A stretch of 64,000 nucleotides of DNA from Nitratiruptor sp. GTDB lineage: Bacteria > Campylobacterota > Campylobacteria > Campylobacterales > Nitratiruptoraceae. The DNA is taken from assembly GCA_009659925.1 (NCBI GenBank), contig PUXW01000018.1:48064-112063 (forward strand), read 5' to 3'. The translations under genes and the position numbers were made by a program. The notes below the pieces were generated by a model that worked only from the letters and a program-made list of their open reading frames with translations, made no database searches and was not told the DNA's origin. How positions within the stretch are numbered: position 1 is the stretch's first letter; every line of letters starts with the position of its first letter. Shown here in pieces: positions 35,705 to 44,458 of the stretch.

Positions 35705-37177
35705 TTATTCGGGGATGAGTGTCCAGCCTGGTTTGAGCTGGGCCTTCCACATGAAGAGGTAGTGGAGGAGATGCTTGATCCAGTGGCCAGCCAGACCGAT
35801 TTCGCCGAAGGTATATTCGGGATCTCGTCCGGTTCCTGGATAGCGTTCATAATCTGGAACGACGGGATAGACGGTGAGGGCCACAGCACTTCCATCCAGC
35901 AGCCCCTTCCCAGTAGAAGCGATGCAGGCGGCACCCATTTCGGCCATTGAGGCGTGGTGTCCCTTTTGGGGAACCTCATCGAGGCTATATTTGCCCTGGA
36001 TCACTTCGGTGATGGTCCGGGCCACGGTTTTGCCGATGATTCCAGAAGGCATTCCCGTGCGGGGAGGGGCTGGAGTGATGGGGGTTCCTTTGGGCGATTT
36101 AGCCGGCTTGGAGATTGGGTGGGGTGGAGCAAAGGCAATTCCGACGGCAAAGATGTTCTTGTAATCGGGGTTTTGATAGTACTTGGGCCAGTCGCTGGCC
36201 TTCCACTCTTCAAAGGGTTTTTGGGTATAGTCGGCGTCGACCTTCATGAATCCGTTGGGAGCAAAGAGTTTGTCGGTGATCTCATTGCCCTCCTTGTCGT
36301 AGGCTTTCAGACCCACACCGCTAAAGGGAGGGATGAGCATGGCGAAATCGAAGGTCTCTTCGCCCTCCGTGCCATCGAGGAGTTCGTACTGGAGTTTGCC
36401 CTTTTGAACCTCTTTCACATGGGCTCCAGTGATCCAGTCGACCCCCCGCTCTGCAAAGAGGGATTCAGCTAGAACCTTGGAGCTGACGATGTGGCCACCC
36501 CATTTGATATGCAATCCTGCAACCCCGAAGTCTCCGAGGAACTGCTCATTGGAGATCCACTTGATCTCTGCTTTGTCCCGGACTCCGGCCTTGTTGAGCT
36601 CGTGTTCGATGTTGAAGATATACTCGAAGGCCGCCCCTTGACAGGTACACATACCATGGCCTGTACCCACGAGGAACTTCTGCTTTTCCCCCTTTTTCAT
36701 CCGCTCGATGGCCTCTTGGAAGTGGGTGTTGGCTTCGGCGGCGTGGCCATAGGTACATACGGAGAGGGAGTAGCCATCTGGTCCAAGACCTGGGGTTGCC
36801 GCAAAGTTGAGCTTGGGACCTGTGGCGTTGATGAGGTAGTCGTATTCGATCTCTTCCTTTTGGCCTGCTTTATTGGGGTCGGTATACTCGATGGTCACGA
36901 AGGGCTTGTCACTCTCCTTTTTCCCTTCTGGATGGATAGAGATCGCCTTGGCCTGGCGAAAGTCGATCCCCGCTTTCTTGTAGACTGGTGCCAGCTCGAA
37001 AACCACATCTTCAGGAGTCATCTCACCGACACCGACCCAGATGTTCGAGGGAATCCAATTCCATTTACTGTTGGGGGAGACCACGACCACTTCGTGCTGA
37101 TCCCCAAGCCAGTGTTTGGCAAAAGTAGCGGCGGTATGTCCCGATACTCCTGCACCCAGCACAACGATTCTAGCCAT
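35705..37177 (-). CDS. sqr: Sulfide:quinone oxidoreductase family flavoprotein
   Basis: The 490-residue protein starts with an FAD dinucleotide fold (VVLGAGVSGHTAA) and contains the NATGPKL segment, a second nucleotide-type turn GTGHGMCTCQG, and a late NIFAVGIAF motif that resembles the FAD end motif. Cysteines occur at 141, 177, 179 and 418, which could form the redox-active disulfide or polysulfide bridge. A C-terminal amphipathic stretch (about 463-482) could anchor it to the membrane. It should pass electrons from sulfide to quinone. The subtype is not clear by eye. It has its own promoter and is followed by two unusual small genes. Confidence 0.85.
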   Translation of the reverse strand: MARIVVLGAGVSGHTAATFAKHWLGDQHEVVVVSPNSKWNWIPSNIWVGVGEMTPEDVVFELAPVYKKAGIDFRQAKAISIHPEGKKESDKPFVTIEYTDPNKAGQKEEIEYDYLINATGPKLNFAATPGLGPDGYSLSVCTYGHAAEANTHFQEAIERMKKGEKQKFLVGTGHGMCTCQGAAFEYIFNIEHELNKAGVRDKAEIKWISNEQFLGDFGVAGLHIKWGGHIVSSKVLAESLFAERGVDWITGAHVKEVQKGKLQYELLDGTEGEETFDFAMLIPPFSGVGLKAYDKEGNEITDKLFAPNGFMKVDADYTQKPFEEWKASDWPKYYQNPDYKNIFAVGIAFAPPHPISKPAKSPKGTPITPAPPRTGMPSGIIGKTVARTITEVIQGKYSLDEVPQKGHHASMAEMGAACIASTGKGLLDGSAVALTVYPVVPDYERYPGTGRDPEYTFGEIGLAGHWIKHLLHYLFMWKAQLKPGWTLIPE

Positions 37178-37210
37178 TCTTAAACCCCTTTAAAGATTTC
37201 GTAACGCTAT

Positions 37211-37216
37211 ATTATA
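37211..37216 (-). promoter_or_regulatory. -10 box for sqr
   Basis: Minus-strand TATAAT, preceded by GGGC, lies 34 bases upstream of the sqr ATG. It sits in a 154-base AT-rich intergenic region (37178-37331). The rest of this region holds several short A/T inverted repeats but no gene. Confidence 0.7.
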
Positions 37217-37331
37217 GCCCTCCAATCTTTAAAAAAAGATAATGAAAATTAGAAACTAATCGAAAGATTTAGCTTATAATAAGCGCTAATCAAGTTTATA
37301 AGATCCATTAATCCATGAAATTCAATAAGCT

Positions 37332-37868
37332 CTAAGATATCATGTCAATATACTCGTTCTTGAAGGCGACGTAGCGCTGGGCCGAGGCGTATAGCTCTGC
37401 TACCTCCTCATCACTGAGGGTACGGACCACCTTGGCTGGAGAGCCGAGAATGAGGGAGCGGGGTGGGAAGCGTTTGCCTCCGGTCACCAGCGCTCCAGCT
37501 CCAACAATCGACTCCTTGCCGATATGGGCTCCATCTAGAATGGTCGCACTCATACCGATGAGACACCCATCTTCGATGGTGCATCCATGGAGCATGACCC
37601 GGTGGCCGATGGTCACGTCGTTGCCGATAGTGGTAGGGAATCCGTCGCTCATGTCCGGCTTTTTATAGTGGGTTACATGGATCATTGTGAGGTCCTGGAT
37701 GTTGGTCCGCTCTCCAATTCGAATGGCGTGTACATCGCCCCGGATCACAGCTCCAAACCAGATGGAACTCTCCTGGCCGATAGTCACATTGCCGATAACC
37801 GTCGCTCCTGGGGCGATCCAGACACCGGAGGCGAGTTTGGGGAACCAATCTTTGTAGCGTAGCAGCAT
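37332..37868 (-). CDS. Gamma-carbonic-anhydrase-like hexapeptide-repeat protein
   Basis: The 178-residue protein is a left-handed beta-helix of hexapeptide repeats (for example IGNVTIGQESSIWFG). Histidines in IHVTH, IGHRVMLHG match the zinc ligands of the gamma carbonic anhydrase/YrdA/CaiE group. Carbonic anhydrase activity in this group varies. The ATG overlaps the ppk stop by one base, so it is translated with ppk. Confidence 0.85.
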   Translation of the reverse strand: MLLRYKDWFPKLASGVWIAPGATVIGNVTIGQESSIWFGAVIRGDVHAIRIGERTNIQDLTMIHVTHYKKPDMSDGFPTTIGNDVTIGHRVMLHGCTIEDGCLIGMSATILDGAHIGKESIVGAGALVTGGKRFPPRSLILGSPAKVVRTLSDEEVAELYASAQRYVAFKNEYIDMIS

Positions 37869-39961
37869 TAGCTCTCCTTGAGTAGTTTTCGTGCCAGCCG
37901 TTTGGCACGGGTCGTGGTATTCTTGCGGTGGGTATTGTAGAGCAATTTGGTATATTCTTCCATCAGCAGTTGGGAGTTGATAGCCGGTTTACCCTCGGGA
38001 GGCTGGAGCTTGCGGTATTCTCCTGAGGGGAGGAGCTCCCTCGCTTTCACGTTATCCTTGAGCTGGATGTTGAGGATCTCCAAGAGGCGATCGGCAATTT
38101 CTGGATCAAAAATCGGGGTCATAAGCTCGATACGCCGCTCCAGGTTTCTTGGCATCCAGTCGGCGCTGGAGATGAAGAGCTTGGGGTTGGAGTGTTTGAA
38201 GTAGAAGATCCGGGCATGTTCTAGGTACTTCCCGACGATGGAGATGACCCGAATATTCTCACTCACTCCCTCGATACCCGGACGCAAGCAGCAGATCCCC
38301 CGTACAATGAGTTCGATCTTGGTCCCTGCGATGGAGGCTTTGTAGAGGGCCTCAATGATGTCGGCATCTACTAGGGCATTCATCTTGGCGATGATATGGC
38401 CCCGGGATCCCCGTTTGCCTTCGGCCTCGATGAGGGAGAGGAGTTTGGGTTTGATCTGGGTCGGTGCCATGTAGAGGCTCTGGAGTTTCCCCTTCTTGGA
38501 GAAGCCGGTGAGGTAGTGGAAGAAGCGGGTGGCATCGTCGGTGATCTCCTTGCGGCTGGTTAGATAGCTCACATCGGTGTAGATCCTGGCGGTGGAGGGG
38601 TTGTAGTTGCCTGTAGCCAGGTGGACATACTGCTTGAGTCGATCCCCGTCCCGCTTGATCACCTGGGCAATTTTGGCGTGGACCTTGAACCCCGGAATCC
38701 CGAAGATCACATGGGCCCCCGCCTGTTCGAGACGTTTGGCCCAGATGAGGTTGTTCTCCTCGTCGAACCGGGCCTTGAGCTCCACCATCGCCGTCACCTG
38801 TTTCCCGCTCTCGGCCGCTTCGATGAGGGCTTTGACGATGGGGGAGTTCTTGCCGACCCGGTAGAGGGTCATCCGGATCGCCAGAACATCGGGATCTTTA
38901 CTGGCCTCCTTGATGAAGCGAACGATGGGATCGAAGCTCTCATAGGGGTGGTAGAGCATGATATCCCGCTCATGTTCGATGATCTGGAGGATCGGCTCGT
39001 TGCTATCGAGGGGAGGGAGGATCTTAGGGGTGTAGGGTTCGAAGAGGAGGTGGGGGAAGTTCTTGTTGGAGACGATCTCCCAGAGGGAGCCGAGGTTGAG
39101 GGGGATGTTGTAGTCGTAGATGTCGTCCTTGTGGATCTTGAGGTGGTCGGTGAGGAACTCCACCAGATCCTCCTCGGCTCCAGCTCCAATTTCCAGGCGG
39201 ACGATCTCCCCCTTGCGCCGTAACTTCAATCCCTCCTCCAAGAGCTCCATGAAATCGTCGGCCTCCTCCTCTTCGATCTCGATGTCGGCGTTGCGGGTGA
39301 CCCGAAAGGGAGCGGCGGCAAGGGGTTTGTAGCCTGGGAAGAGGGATTCGAGGTGGGCTTGAACGATGGACTCGATGGGGATGTAGGTGTTTTCCAGCTG
39401 GATGAAGCGGGGGAGGACCCGGGGGATTCGGACGAGGCCATACTTGATCTCCTCCTCTTGGGGATCGTGGAGTTTGAGGACCAGGGCGAAGGAGAGGTTG
39501 TTGAGGTGGGGGAAGGGGTGGGTCGCATCGACGGCGATGGGCAGGATCACGGGGTAGAGGTTGGAGTAGAAGTAGTCGTTGATCCGCTCCTTCTCAGATT
39601 CGTTGAGTTCCTGGTAGTCTTTGATCCAGAGCCCTTCCCGCTTGAGGGCCTCGACAATTTGGAAGAAGGTGGCCTCAAGGCTCTCCTTCTCCTGGTGCAA
39701 ATAGGCCCGGATCGCCTGGAGCTGTTGGCGGGGGCTCATTTTGTCTGGCCCCGTAACACCGATGCGATACTTGAAGAGCTTTTTCAATCCAGCCACCCGG
39801 ATCATGTAGAACTCGTCCAGGTTGGTGCCGTAGATAGCGATGAACTTGAGCCGTTCCAAGAGGGGATTGGTAGGATCTTGGGCCTCCTCGAGAACCCGGG
39901 TGTTGAAGCGAAGCCATGAGAGTTCCCGGTTGATATAGAGTTTCGGGTCGCGTAGATCCAT
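37868..39961 (-). CDS. ppk: Polyphosphate kinase 1
   Basis: Ppk1 reversibly builds polyphosphate from ATP. The 697-residue protein has the four-domain PPK1 layout: an N-terminal [17 protein letters not shown], a central [14 protein letters not shown], and the phospholipase-D-like C-terminal domains with [10 protein letters not shown], whose histidine is the autophosphorylated residue. Shine-Dalgarno AAGGGAG precedes the ATG. It diverges from the beta carbonic anhydrase gene across a region holding a perfect inverted repeat. Confidence 0.96.
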   Translation of the reverse strand: MDLRDPKLYINRELSWLRFNTRVLEEAQDPTNPLLERLKFIAIYGTNLDEFYMIRVAGLKKLFKYRIGVTGPDKMSPRQQLQAIRAYLHQEKESLEATFFQIVEALKREGLWIKDYQELNESEKERINDYFYSNLYPVILPIAVDATHPFPHLNNLSFALVLKLHDPQEEEIKYGLVRIPRVLPRFIQLENTYIPIESIVQAHLESLFPGYKPLAAAPFRVTRNADIEIEEEEADDFMELLEEGLKLRRKGEIVRLEIGAGAEEDLVEFLTDHLKIHKDDIYDYNIPLNLGSLWEIVSNKNFPHLLFEPYTPKILPPLDSNEPILQIIEHERDIMLYHPYESFDPIVRFIKEASKDPDVLAIRMTLYRVGKNSPIVKALIEAAESGKQVTAMVELKARFDEENNLIWAKRLEQAGAHVIFGIPGFKVHAKIAQVIKRDGDRLKQYVHLATGNYNPSTARIYTDVSYLTSRKEITDDATRFFHYLTGFSKKGKLQSLYMAPTQIKPKLLSLIEAEGKRGSRGHIIAKMNALVDADIIEALYKASIAGTKIELIVRGICCLRPGIEGVSENIRVISIVGKYLEHARIFYFKHSNPKLFISSADWMPRNLERRIELMTPIFDPEIADRLLEILNIQLKDNVKARELLPSGEYRKLQPPEGKPAINSQLLMEEYTKLLYNTHRKNTTTRAKRLARKLLKES

Positions 39962-39977
39962 CGCTGCTCCCTTTTTA

Positions 39978-40004
39978 TGCTACACTTATTATGGAAGTGT
40001 AGCA
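39978..40004. promoter_or_regulatory. Perfect 10-bp inverted repeat, candidate shared operator of ppk and carbonic anhydrase
   Basis: TGCTACACTT (39978-39987) and AAGTGTAGCA (39995-40004) are exact inverse complements around a 7-base spacer ATTATGG. The spacer contains -10-like boxes in both directions (TATTAT at 39987-39992 on plus, CATAAT on minus). It lies between the divergent ppk and beta carbonic anhydrase starts, 17 and 19 bases from them. A dimeric repressor binding here would block both. Confidence 0.6.
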
Positions 40005-40022
40005 CAAAGTTGGAGTTGTACC

Positions 40023-40652
40023 ATGGAAGTGGCCCGTCTCATCGAGGGGTATCGCCAATTTCGTCTCAAGGGATTCAAGGAGCAAGAGGCCAAGTTCGTC
40101 GAGCTGGCCAAGAAGGGGCAAAGTCCCAAGACCCTCTTTATCGGTTGCAGCGATTCCCGTCTACTCCCCAACTTCATCACCTCTTCTGGAGTCGGGGATC
40201 TCTTTATCTTTCGGGATGTGGGCAATTTCGTGCCCCCCTTCAAACCGGACAACGACTACCACGCCGCCGCGGCGGCCATCGAATATGCCGTGAGCATTCT
40301 CCGGGTCGAGGAGATCATCGTCTGTGGCCATAGCCATTGTGGTGCTTGTGCCGCCTTGTATCAGGAACTTCCAGAAGAGGAGGGGCTCATTCATACAAGG
40401 AAGTGGCTGGAACTGGGCCAAAAGGCCAAGAGCCTCGCCCTGGAACAGGTAGGTCGGGAGGACTTCACCCTCCTCTTGCGTACTACCGAACGCCTCTCGG
40501 TCCTGGTCCAGCTGGAGCATCTGCTCACCTACCCAAAAGTCCGGGAGGGGGTGGAAGAGGGAAGGTTACACCTGCATGGGTGGTATTTCAAGATCGAAAG
40601 CGGGGAGCTGGAGTATTTCGATCAAGAGGCCGGAGCCTTCAAGCCCCTTTGA
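40023..40652 (+). CDS. Beta-class carbonic anhydrase
   Basis: The 209-residue enzyme interconverts CO2 and bicarbonate. Zinc ligands and the Asp-Arg dyad are visible: GCSDSR near residue 43 and GHSHCGAC near residue 102. In an autotroph this supplies bicarbonate or CO2 to carboxylases. The ATG at 40023 has only a weak TTGGAG upstream. The 3' end overlaps convergent uvrB by 14 bases. Confidence 0.94.
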   Translation: MEVARLIEGYRQFRLKGFKEQEAKFVELAKKGQSPKTLFIGCSDSRLLPNFITSSGVGDLFIFRDVGNFVPPFKPDNDYHAAAAAIEYAVSILRVEEIIVCGHSHCGACAALYQELPEEEGLIHTRKWLELGQKAKSLALEQVGREDFTLLLRTTERLSVLVQLEHLLTYPKVREGVEEGRLHLHGWYFKIESGELEYFDQEAGAFKPL

Positions 40653-42657
40653 GTCGGGCGATCTCGTCCCGTAGTCTGGCGGCCTCTTCGAATTCAAGCC
40701 GCTTAGCCGCCGCTTCCATTTGGGCCTGGAGCTCTTGGATCAGGGCTTGGCGCTCTTTGGGGGTGGGGGCTGGAGAGGAGGCTTTGGGGGATGCTTCTGG
40801 TGTCTCCTTGGATTCAAGCTCCTCGTCGAGGGGGCGTTGGACGGGGCGGGGAGTGATGTTGTGGAGCCGATTGTATTCGGCCTGGCGCGCTCTGCGGGTG
40901 AGGGTCGTGGCGATCGCCCGTTTGAGGGAGGTTGGGAGGTGGTCGAGACCATCCAGATCGGCTGGCTCGTAGAGAGAATAGGACTCTTCGATGGCATCGA
41001 CGAAGAGAACCACCCGCCCCGAGACATGGCGGGCCGCCCGCCCCATGGTCTGGATCAGAGCCACCTCGCTTCGCAAAAAGCCCTCTTTATCGGCATCGAG
41101 GATGGCCACCATTCCCACCTCAGGTAGATCGAGGCCCTCCCGCAAGAGGTTGATCCCAATGAGCAGGTCAAACTTTCCCTGGCGCAGCTCCCGGATGAGG
41201 TGGTTGCGTTCAATAGCATCCAGGTCGGAGTGGAGGTAGCGTACCCGCAGGCCGAGCTGGGCGTAGTAGCTTGTGAGCTCCTCGGCCATCCGCTTGGTCA
41301 AGGTTGTCACGAGGACCCGGTTCCCCTTGGCGATCTCCCCTTTGATCTCATCGTAGAGGGTTGCGACCTGGTCCTTGGCGGGGTGGAGGCGGATCCATGG
41401 ATCCAGGAGTCCCGTTGGTCGAACGATCTGTTGGGCGATGGTGGCACTGCGCTCAAGCTCCTCGGGACCCGGCGTTGCAGAGACGAAGAGGTAGTAGGGG
41501 GCCTTTTCGATGAATTCGTCGAAGGTGAGGGGGCGGTTGTCCAGGGCGCTTGGAAGGCGGAAGCCGTGTTCGACGAGGACCTCCTTGCGGCTTCGGTCCC
41601 CTGCATACATACCCCGGAACTGGGGAAGGCTCACATGGGATTCGTCGACGATGAGGAGGTAGTCCCCCTTGAGGGCGAAGTAGTCCAGCAGGGTGTAGGG
41701 GGGCTCCCCTGGAGCCTTGCCCGTGAGGTGGCGGGTGTAGTTTTCGATCCCCTTGCACATTCCTGTGGTCTGGAGCATCTCCAGATCGAAGAGGGTACGC
41801 TCCTTGAGGCGGTGGTATTCCACCTCCTTGCCCTGGGCTTTGAGTTCTTGGAGCCGTTGGGCCAACTCCTCCTCGATCCCCTTGATCGCCTGGTGGAGCC
41901 GCTCCCGTCCCACGAGGAATTGGCTGGTTCCATAGAGGGTGAAGGAGGAGCGCTCCTGGGTGGGCCGACCTGTCACGGGATCGAAGAGGGCGATTCGTTC
42001 AATCTCCTCATCGAAGAACTCCACCCGCAATCCCTCTTCCATGTAGGCTGGGAAGATATCCACCGCCTCCCCTCGTACCCGGAAACTTCCCTGATGGAAA
42101 CTGGTCTCGTTGCGCTGGTAGCCCAATTCTACCAGGCGCTCAAGGAGCCGACGTTGACCGATCTGGTTGCCTACCTCGAAGCGATAGACCATCTTGCGAT
42201 ACTCCCAAGGATCTCCGAGGCCGTAGTTGGCGCTTACTGAGGCGACGACGATCACATCGTCATACTCCAGGAGGCTGGCGGTGGCCAAGAGGCGGAGCCT
42301 TTCGAGCTCCTGGTTGATGGAGCACTCCTTTTCGATGTAGAGATCTTGGCGGGGGAGGTAGGCTTCTGGCTGGTAGTAGTCGTAGTAGCTGATGAAGTAC
42401 TCCACATGGTTGTGGGGGAAGAAGCGGCGAAACTCGCTATAGAGCTGGGCGGCGAGGCTCTTGTTGTGGGTCATGATGAGGGTTGGGAGTTGGAGCTCCT
42501 CGATAATCTTGGCCATGGTGTAGGTCTTCCCGCTCCCAGTAACACCCAGGAGGGTCTGGTAGCGGTTCCCAGCCCGGATGGAGTCGACGATGGTCCGGAT
42601 CGCCTGGGGCTGATCCCCTGCCGGTGGGAAGGGTGCTAACATCTGGAATTTTGCCAA
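40639..42657 (-). CDS. uvrB: Excinuclease ABC subunit B
   Basis: UvrB is the DNA-damage-loading helicase of nucleotide excision repair. Walker [12 protein letters not shown], the beta-hairpin [10 protein letters not shown], the DESHVSLPQ box and a C-terminal UVR motif ([19 protein letters not shown]) are present. TTG at 42657 gives the family N-terminus (M)[16 protein letters not shown] and has AAGG upstream; ATG at 42642 is the alternative. About 672 residues. Confidence 0.97.
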   Translation of the reverse strand: MAKFQMLAPFPPAGDQPQAIRTIVDSIRAGNRYQTLLGVTGSGKTYTMAKIIEELQLPTLIMTHNKSLAAQLYSEFRRFFPHNHVEYFISYYDYYQPEAYLPRQDLYIEKECSINQELERLRLLATASLLEYDDVIVVASVSANYGLGDPWEYRKMVYRFEVGNQIGQRRLLERLVELGYQRNETSFHQGSFRVRGEAVDIFPAYMEEGLRVEFFDEEIERIALFDPVTGRPTQERSSFTLYGTSQFLVGRERLHQAIKGIEEELAQRLQELKAQGKEVEYHRLKERTLFDLEMLQTTGMCKGIENYTRHLTGKAPGEPPYTLLDYFALKGDYLLIVDESHVSLPQFRGMYAGDRSRKEVLVEHGFRLPSALDNRPLTFDEFIEKAPYYLFVSATPGPEELERSATIAQQIVRPTGLLDPWIRLHPAKDQVATLYDEIKGEIAKGNRVLVTTLTKRMAEELTSYYAQLGLRVRYLHSDLDAIERNHLIRELRQGKFDLLIGINLLREGLDLPEVGMVAILDADKEGFLRSEVALIQTMGRAARHVSGRVVLFVDAIEESYSLYEPADLDGLDHLPTSLKRAIATTLTRRARQAEYNRLHNITPRPVQRPLDEELESKETPEASPKASSPAPTPKERQALIQELQAQMEAAAKRLEFEEAARLRDEIARLKGA

Positions 42658-42675
42658 GGGCAAGCCTTTTTTTGT

Positions 42676-42681
42676 TACAAT
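42676..42681 (+). promoter_or_regulatory. Candidate -10 box for the pseudopilin-priA run
   Basis: TACAAT preceded by TTGT lies about 50 bases before the 85-aa gene, in the gap divergent from uvrB. Confidence 0.5.
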
Positions 42682-42730
42682 TCTAGCAAAAATTAAACAA
42701 AGCTTAAAGGGGCTTCGATGGTCGGTGACG

Positions 42731-42988
42731 ATGGGTGCGCGCTCCCAATCCCTCTGGCAGGATAGCTCGTTGCGGGAGGTGACCATTCAGCTGGAGGGGA
42801 AGACCTACAGGTTTGAGCTTCCAGACGAGTTCGCCCACTATATGGAGCAGGAGTTGGGCCGCTCCCTCGATCGCCACTCCAACAATAGCGCCAAACGCCT
42901 GCTGAACGCCTATTTGAAGAAGTGTTACGAGTGCTTCATGAAAGAGCGGGAGTTGGAGGAGCTGAAAAAAAATTGCAAAGGAGACTAA
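42731..42988 (+). CDS. Small charged protein before the pseudopilins
   Basis: About 85 residues, with a beta-like segment ([16 protein letters not shown]) and two charged helices ending in [19 protein letters not shown]. It has no recognised domain. The start is uncertain: ATG at 42731 is far from the Shine-Dalgarno AAAGGGG at 42707-42713, while TTG at 42770 has AGGA seven bases upstream. A small gene stands at the same place between uvrB and the pseudopilin genes in Campylobacter, as I recall. Confidence 0.6.
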   Translation: MGARSQSLWQDSSLREVTIQLEGKTYRFELPDEFAHYMEQELGRSLDRHSNNSAKRLLNAYLKKCYECFMKERELEELKKNCKGD

Positions 42989-43064
42989 AAAATGGTATAT
43001 TGTACCGATAATGGTTGGTGCAGGAAGACCTGCACAGCCAAATTTCAACCTTAAAGGAGTCTCA

Positions 43065-43511
43065 ATGAAGCGAAGCGGTTTCACCATGATCGAGTTGATC
43101 TTCGTGATCGTGATCTTGGGTATTCTGGCGGCTGTTGCCATTCCAAAGCTCATGGCGACGCGAACCGACGCGAAAATTGCTAAACTGGCTTCCAACATCC
43201 AAACGGCCAAGAATGAGATTGCAAGCTATGTTACGGCGACAGGAAAGTTTGAAAGCAGCGGTGCTACCATGTCCAACGTCATCGCCGAGATGGAGACCGA
43301 GGGAACTGCCGATACCGGAACGGCCGAAGTAGTCATCTTCAAAGCCGAAACGAACGAAGGAGCTCTGGAGAATTGTATCAAGTTCGATTGGACGGATGGT
43401 CGAAACCTTGTGGTCAGCCACGAAGGTGGCTCTGGGGATGTGTGTAACGGTGTTAAGAGCTTGGTGAAAGAGACCTCTATCCAGATCAAAGGTCAAGGGG
43501 TCAAGTACTAA
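43065..43511 (+). CDS. Type II secretion/transformation pseudopilin 1
   Basis: The 148-residue protein has a textbook prepilin N-terminus: cleavage after Gly5, then FTMIELIFVIVILGILAAVAIPK with Glu at +5. The C-terminal part contains two cysteines (C121-like pair DVCNG and NCIKF) that could form a disulfide. It should be inserted in the inner membrane, cleaved and methylated by a prepilin peptidase, and join a short pseudopilus. AAAGGAG precedes the ATG at 43065. It leads three consecutive pseudopilin-type genes. Confidence 0.9.
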   Translation: MKRSGFTMIELIFVIVILGILAAVAIPKLMATRTDAKIAKLASNIQTAKNEIASYVTATGKFESSGATMSNVIAEMETEGTADTGTAEVVIFKAETNEGALENCIKFDWTDGRNLVVSHEGGSGDVCNGVKSLVKETSIQIKGQGVKY

Positions 43512-43548
43512 TCTCTATCACATTATTCATGGTAGAAGGGATGGAGCG

Positions 43549-44019
43549 ATGGGGCGTCAGGCGGCGGAGGGTGGCCTCCTGGCCGCTCGAATGCCCGAGG
43601 TGGTTCTGGTTATAACCGTCGTCGGGGTTTTAGCCGCCATCGCCCTCCCCAAATTTGACGCGGTCCGCCAAGAAGCACAGATCTCCCGAACCCTCTACCT
43701 CGTCCGTACGGCTACCAATGAGATCGTCACCTACGCCTTTTCCCAGATGGAGCTGGCAGATGAACTGGGCTACATGTCTCAAATCCTCCAGGAGGGGGTA
43801 GAGGAGGGGATCGTGCAGATCGTCGGTCGAGAGGCCCGTTTCCAAGCTGGTCAGATCGATCCTTGCCTCGTCTTGAGGGTTGAGCGGATGGAACGGGGTT
43901 TTAGCCTCACCATCGAACTCCTCGATCCCCAAGGGGATCCGATCTGCCAAGAGGTCCAGCGCGGGATCAACACCAAGGGCTATCCCATTCAGTTAAGGGG
44001 GCGCTTTGTTCGGATGTAG
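43549..44019 (+). CDS. Pseudopilin 2 with degenerate cleavage site
   Basis: The 156-residue protein aligns without gaps with pseudopilin 1 across the N-terminal helix (ending VLAAIALPKF), and Glu17 occupies the +5 position. But the residues around the cleavage point are Ala12-Ala13 instead of Gly-Phe, and Pro16 replaces Ile at +4. Ala at -1 is sometimes tolerated by prepilin peptidase, so processing may be slow or absent. AGAAGGG lies upstream of the ATG. Its 3' end overlaps pseudopilin 3 by 14 bases. Confidence 0.75.
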   Translation: MGRQAAEGGLLAARMPEVVLVITVVGVLAAIALPKFDAVRQEAQISRTLYLVRTATNEIVTYAFSQMELADELGYMSQILQEGVEEGIVQIVGREARFQAGQIDPCLVLRVERMERGFSLTIELLDPQGDPICQEVQRGINTKGYPIQLRGRFVRM

Positions 44020-44458
44020 ACGAGGTTTTACACTCATTGAACTCATTATGGTCATCGTGATCTTGGGTATTTTGGCGGCCATCGCTGTGCCCAAGCTCTG
44101 GGTTACCCGGGACGACGCGATCATTGCCAAGGGGCGCAACGACGTGGCGGCGATCCGATCGGCAATTATGACGGTCAAACATATGCGCATCCTTCGAGGG
44201 CTCTCTCCCTACCCCGATACCCTCGACGATGCCCAGGCCAACAGTGAAGGGGAGGAGCTCTTCAAGGGGAGCGACGAGTATCCCCTCTTGAGCTATCCCA
44301 TCTACTCCAAGGATGAGGTGGGCCACTGGATGAAGACCGGGGATCGAAGCTACAAATACATCCTCTCCCAAGGGGAGGTGGCCTTTACCTACGACAATCA
44401 GACGGGAAAGTTTGACTGCGACCACTCCGATGAAGGGTGCCAGCTGCTCACTCAATGA
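44006..44458 (+). CDS. Pseudopilin 3
   Basis: The 150-residue protein uses a TTG start and reads MFGCRRG then FTLIELIMVIVILGILAAIAVPK, a canonical prepilin site with cleavage after Gly7 and Glu at +5. Two cysteines near the C-terminus (FDCDHSDEGC) are placed for a disulfide. The C-terminal domain contains the segment SYKYILSQGEVAFTYDN. The stop overlaps the priA start (ATGA). Confidence 0.88.
   Translation: MFGCRRGFTLIELIMVIVILGILAAIAVPKLWVTRDDAIIAKGRNDVAAIRSAIMTVKHMRILRGLSPYPDTLDDAQANSEGEELFKGSDEYPLLSYPIYSKDEVGHWMKTGDRSYKYILSQGEVAFTYDNQTGKFDCDHSDEGCQLLTQ

Noticed and set aside
37217..37331. AT-rich intergenic stretch considered as a small RNA gene
   Set aside because: A TATAAT on the plus strand (37275-37280) and short inverted repeats occur, but no terminator or conserved RNA motif could be seen.
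42718..42765. 15-codon frame (ATG at 42718) with a good Shine-Dalgarno before the 85-aa gene
   Set aside because: It could be a leader peptide, but it has no regulatory codon run and no attenuator was found, so it is not listed as a gene.
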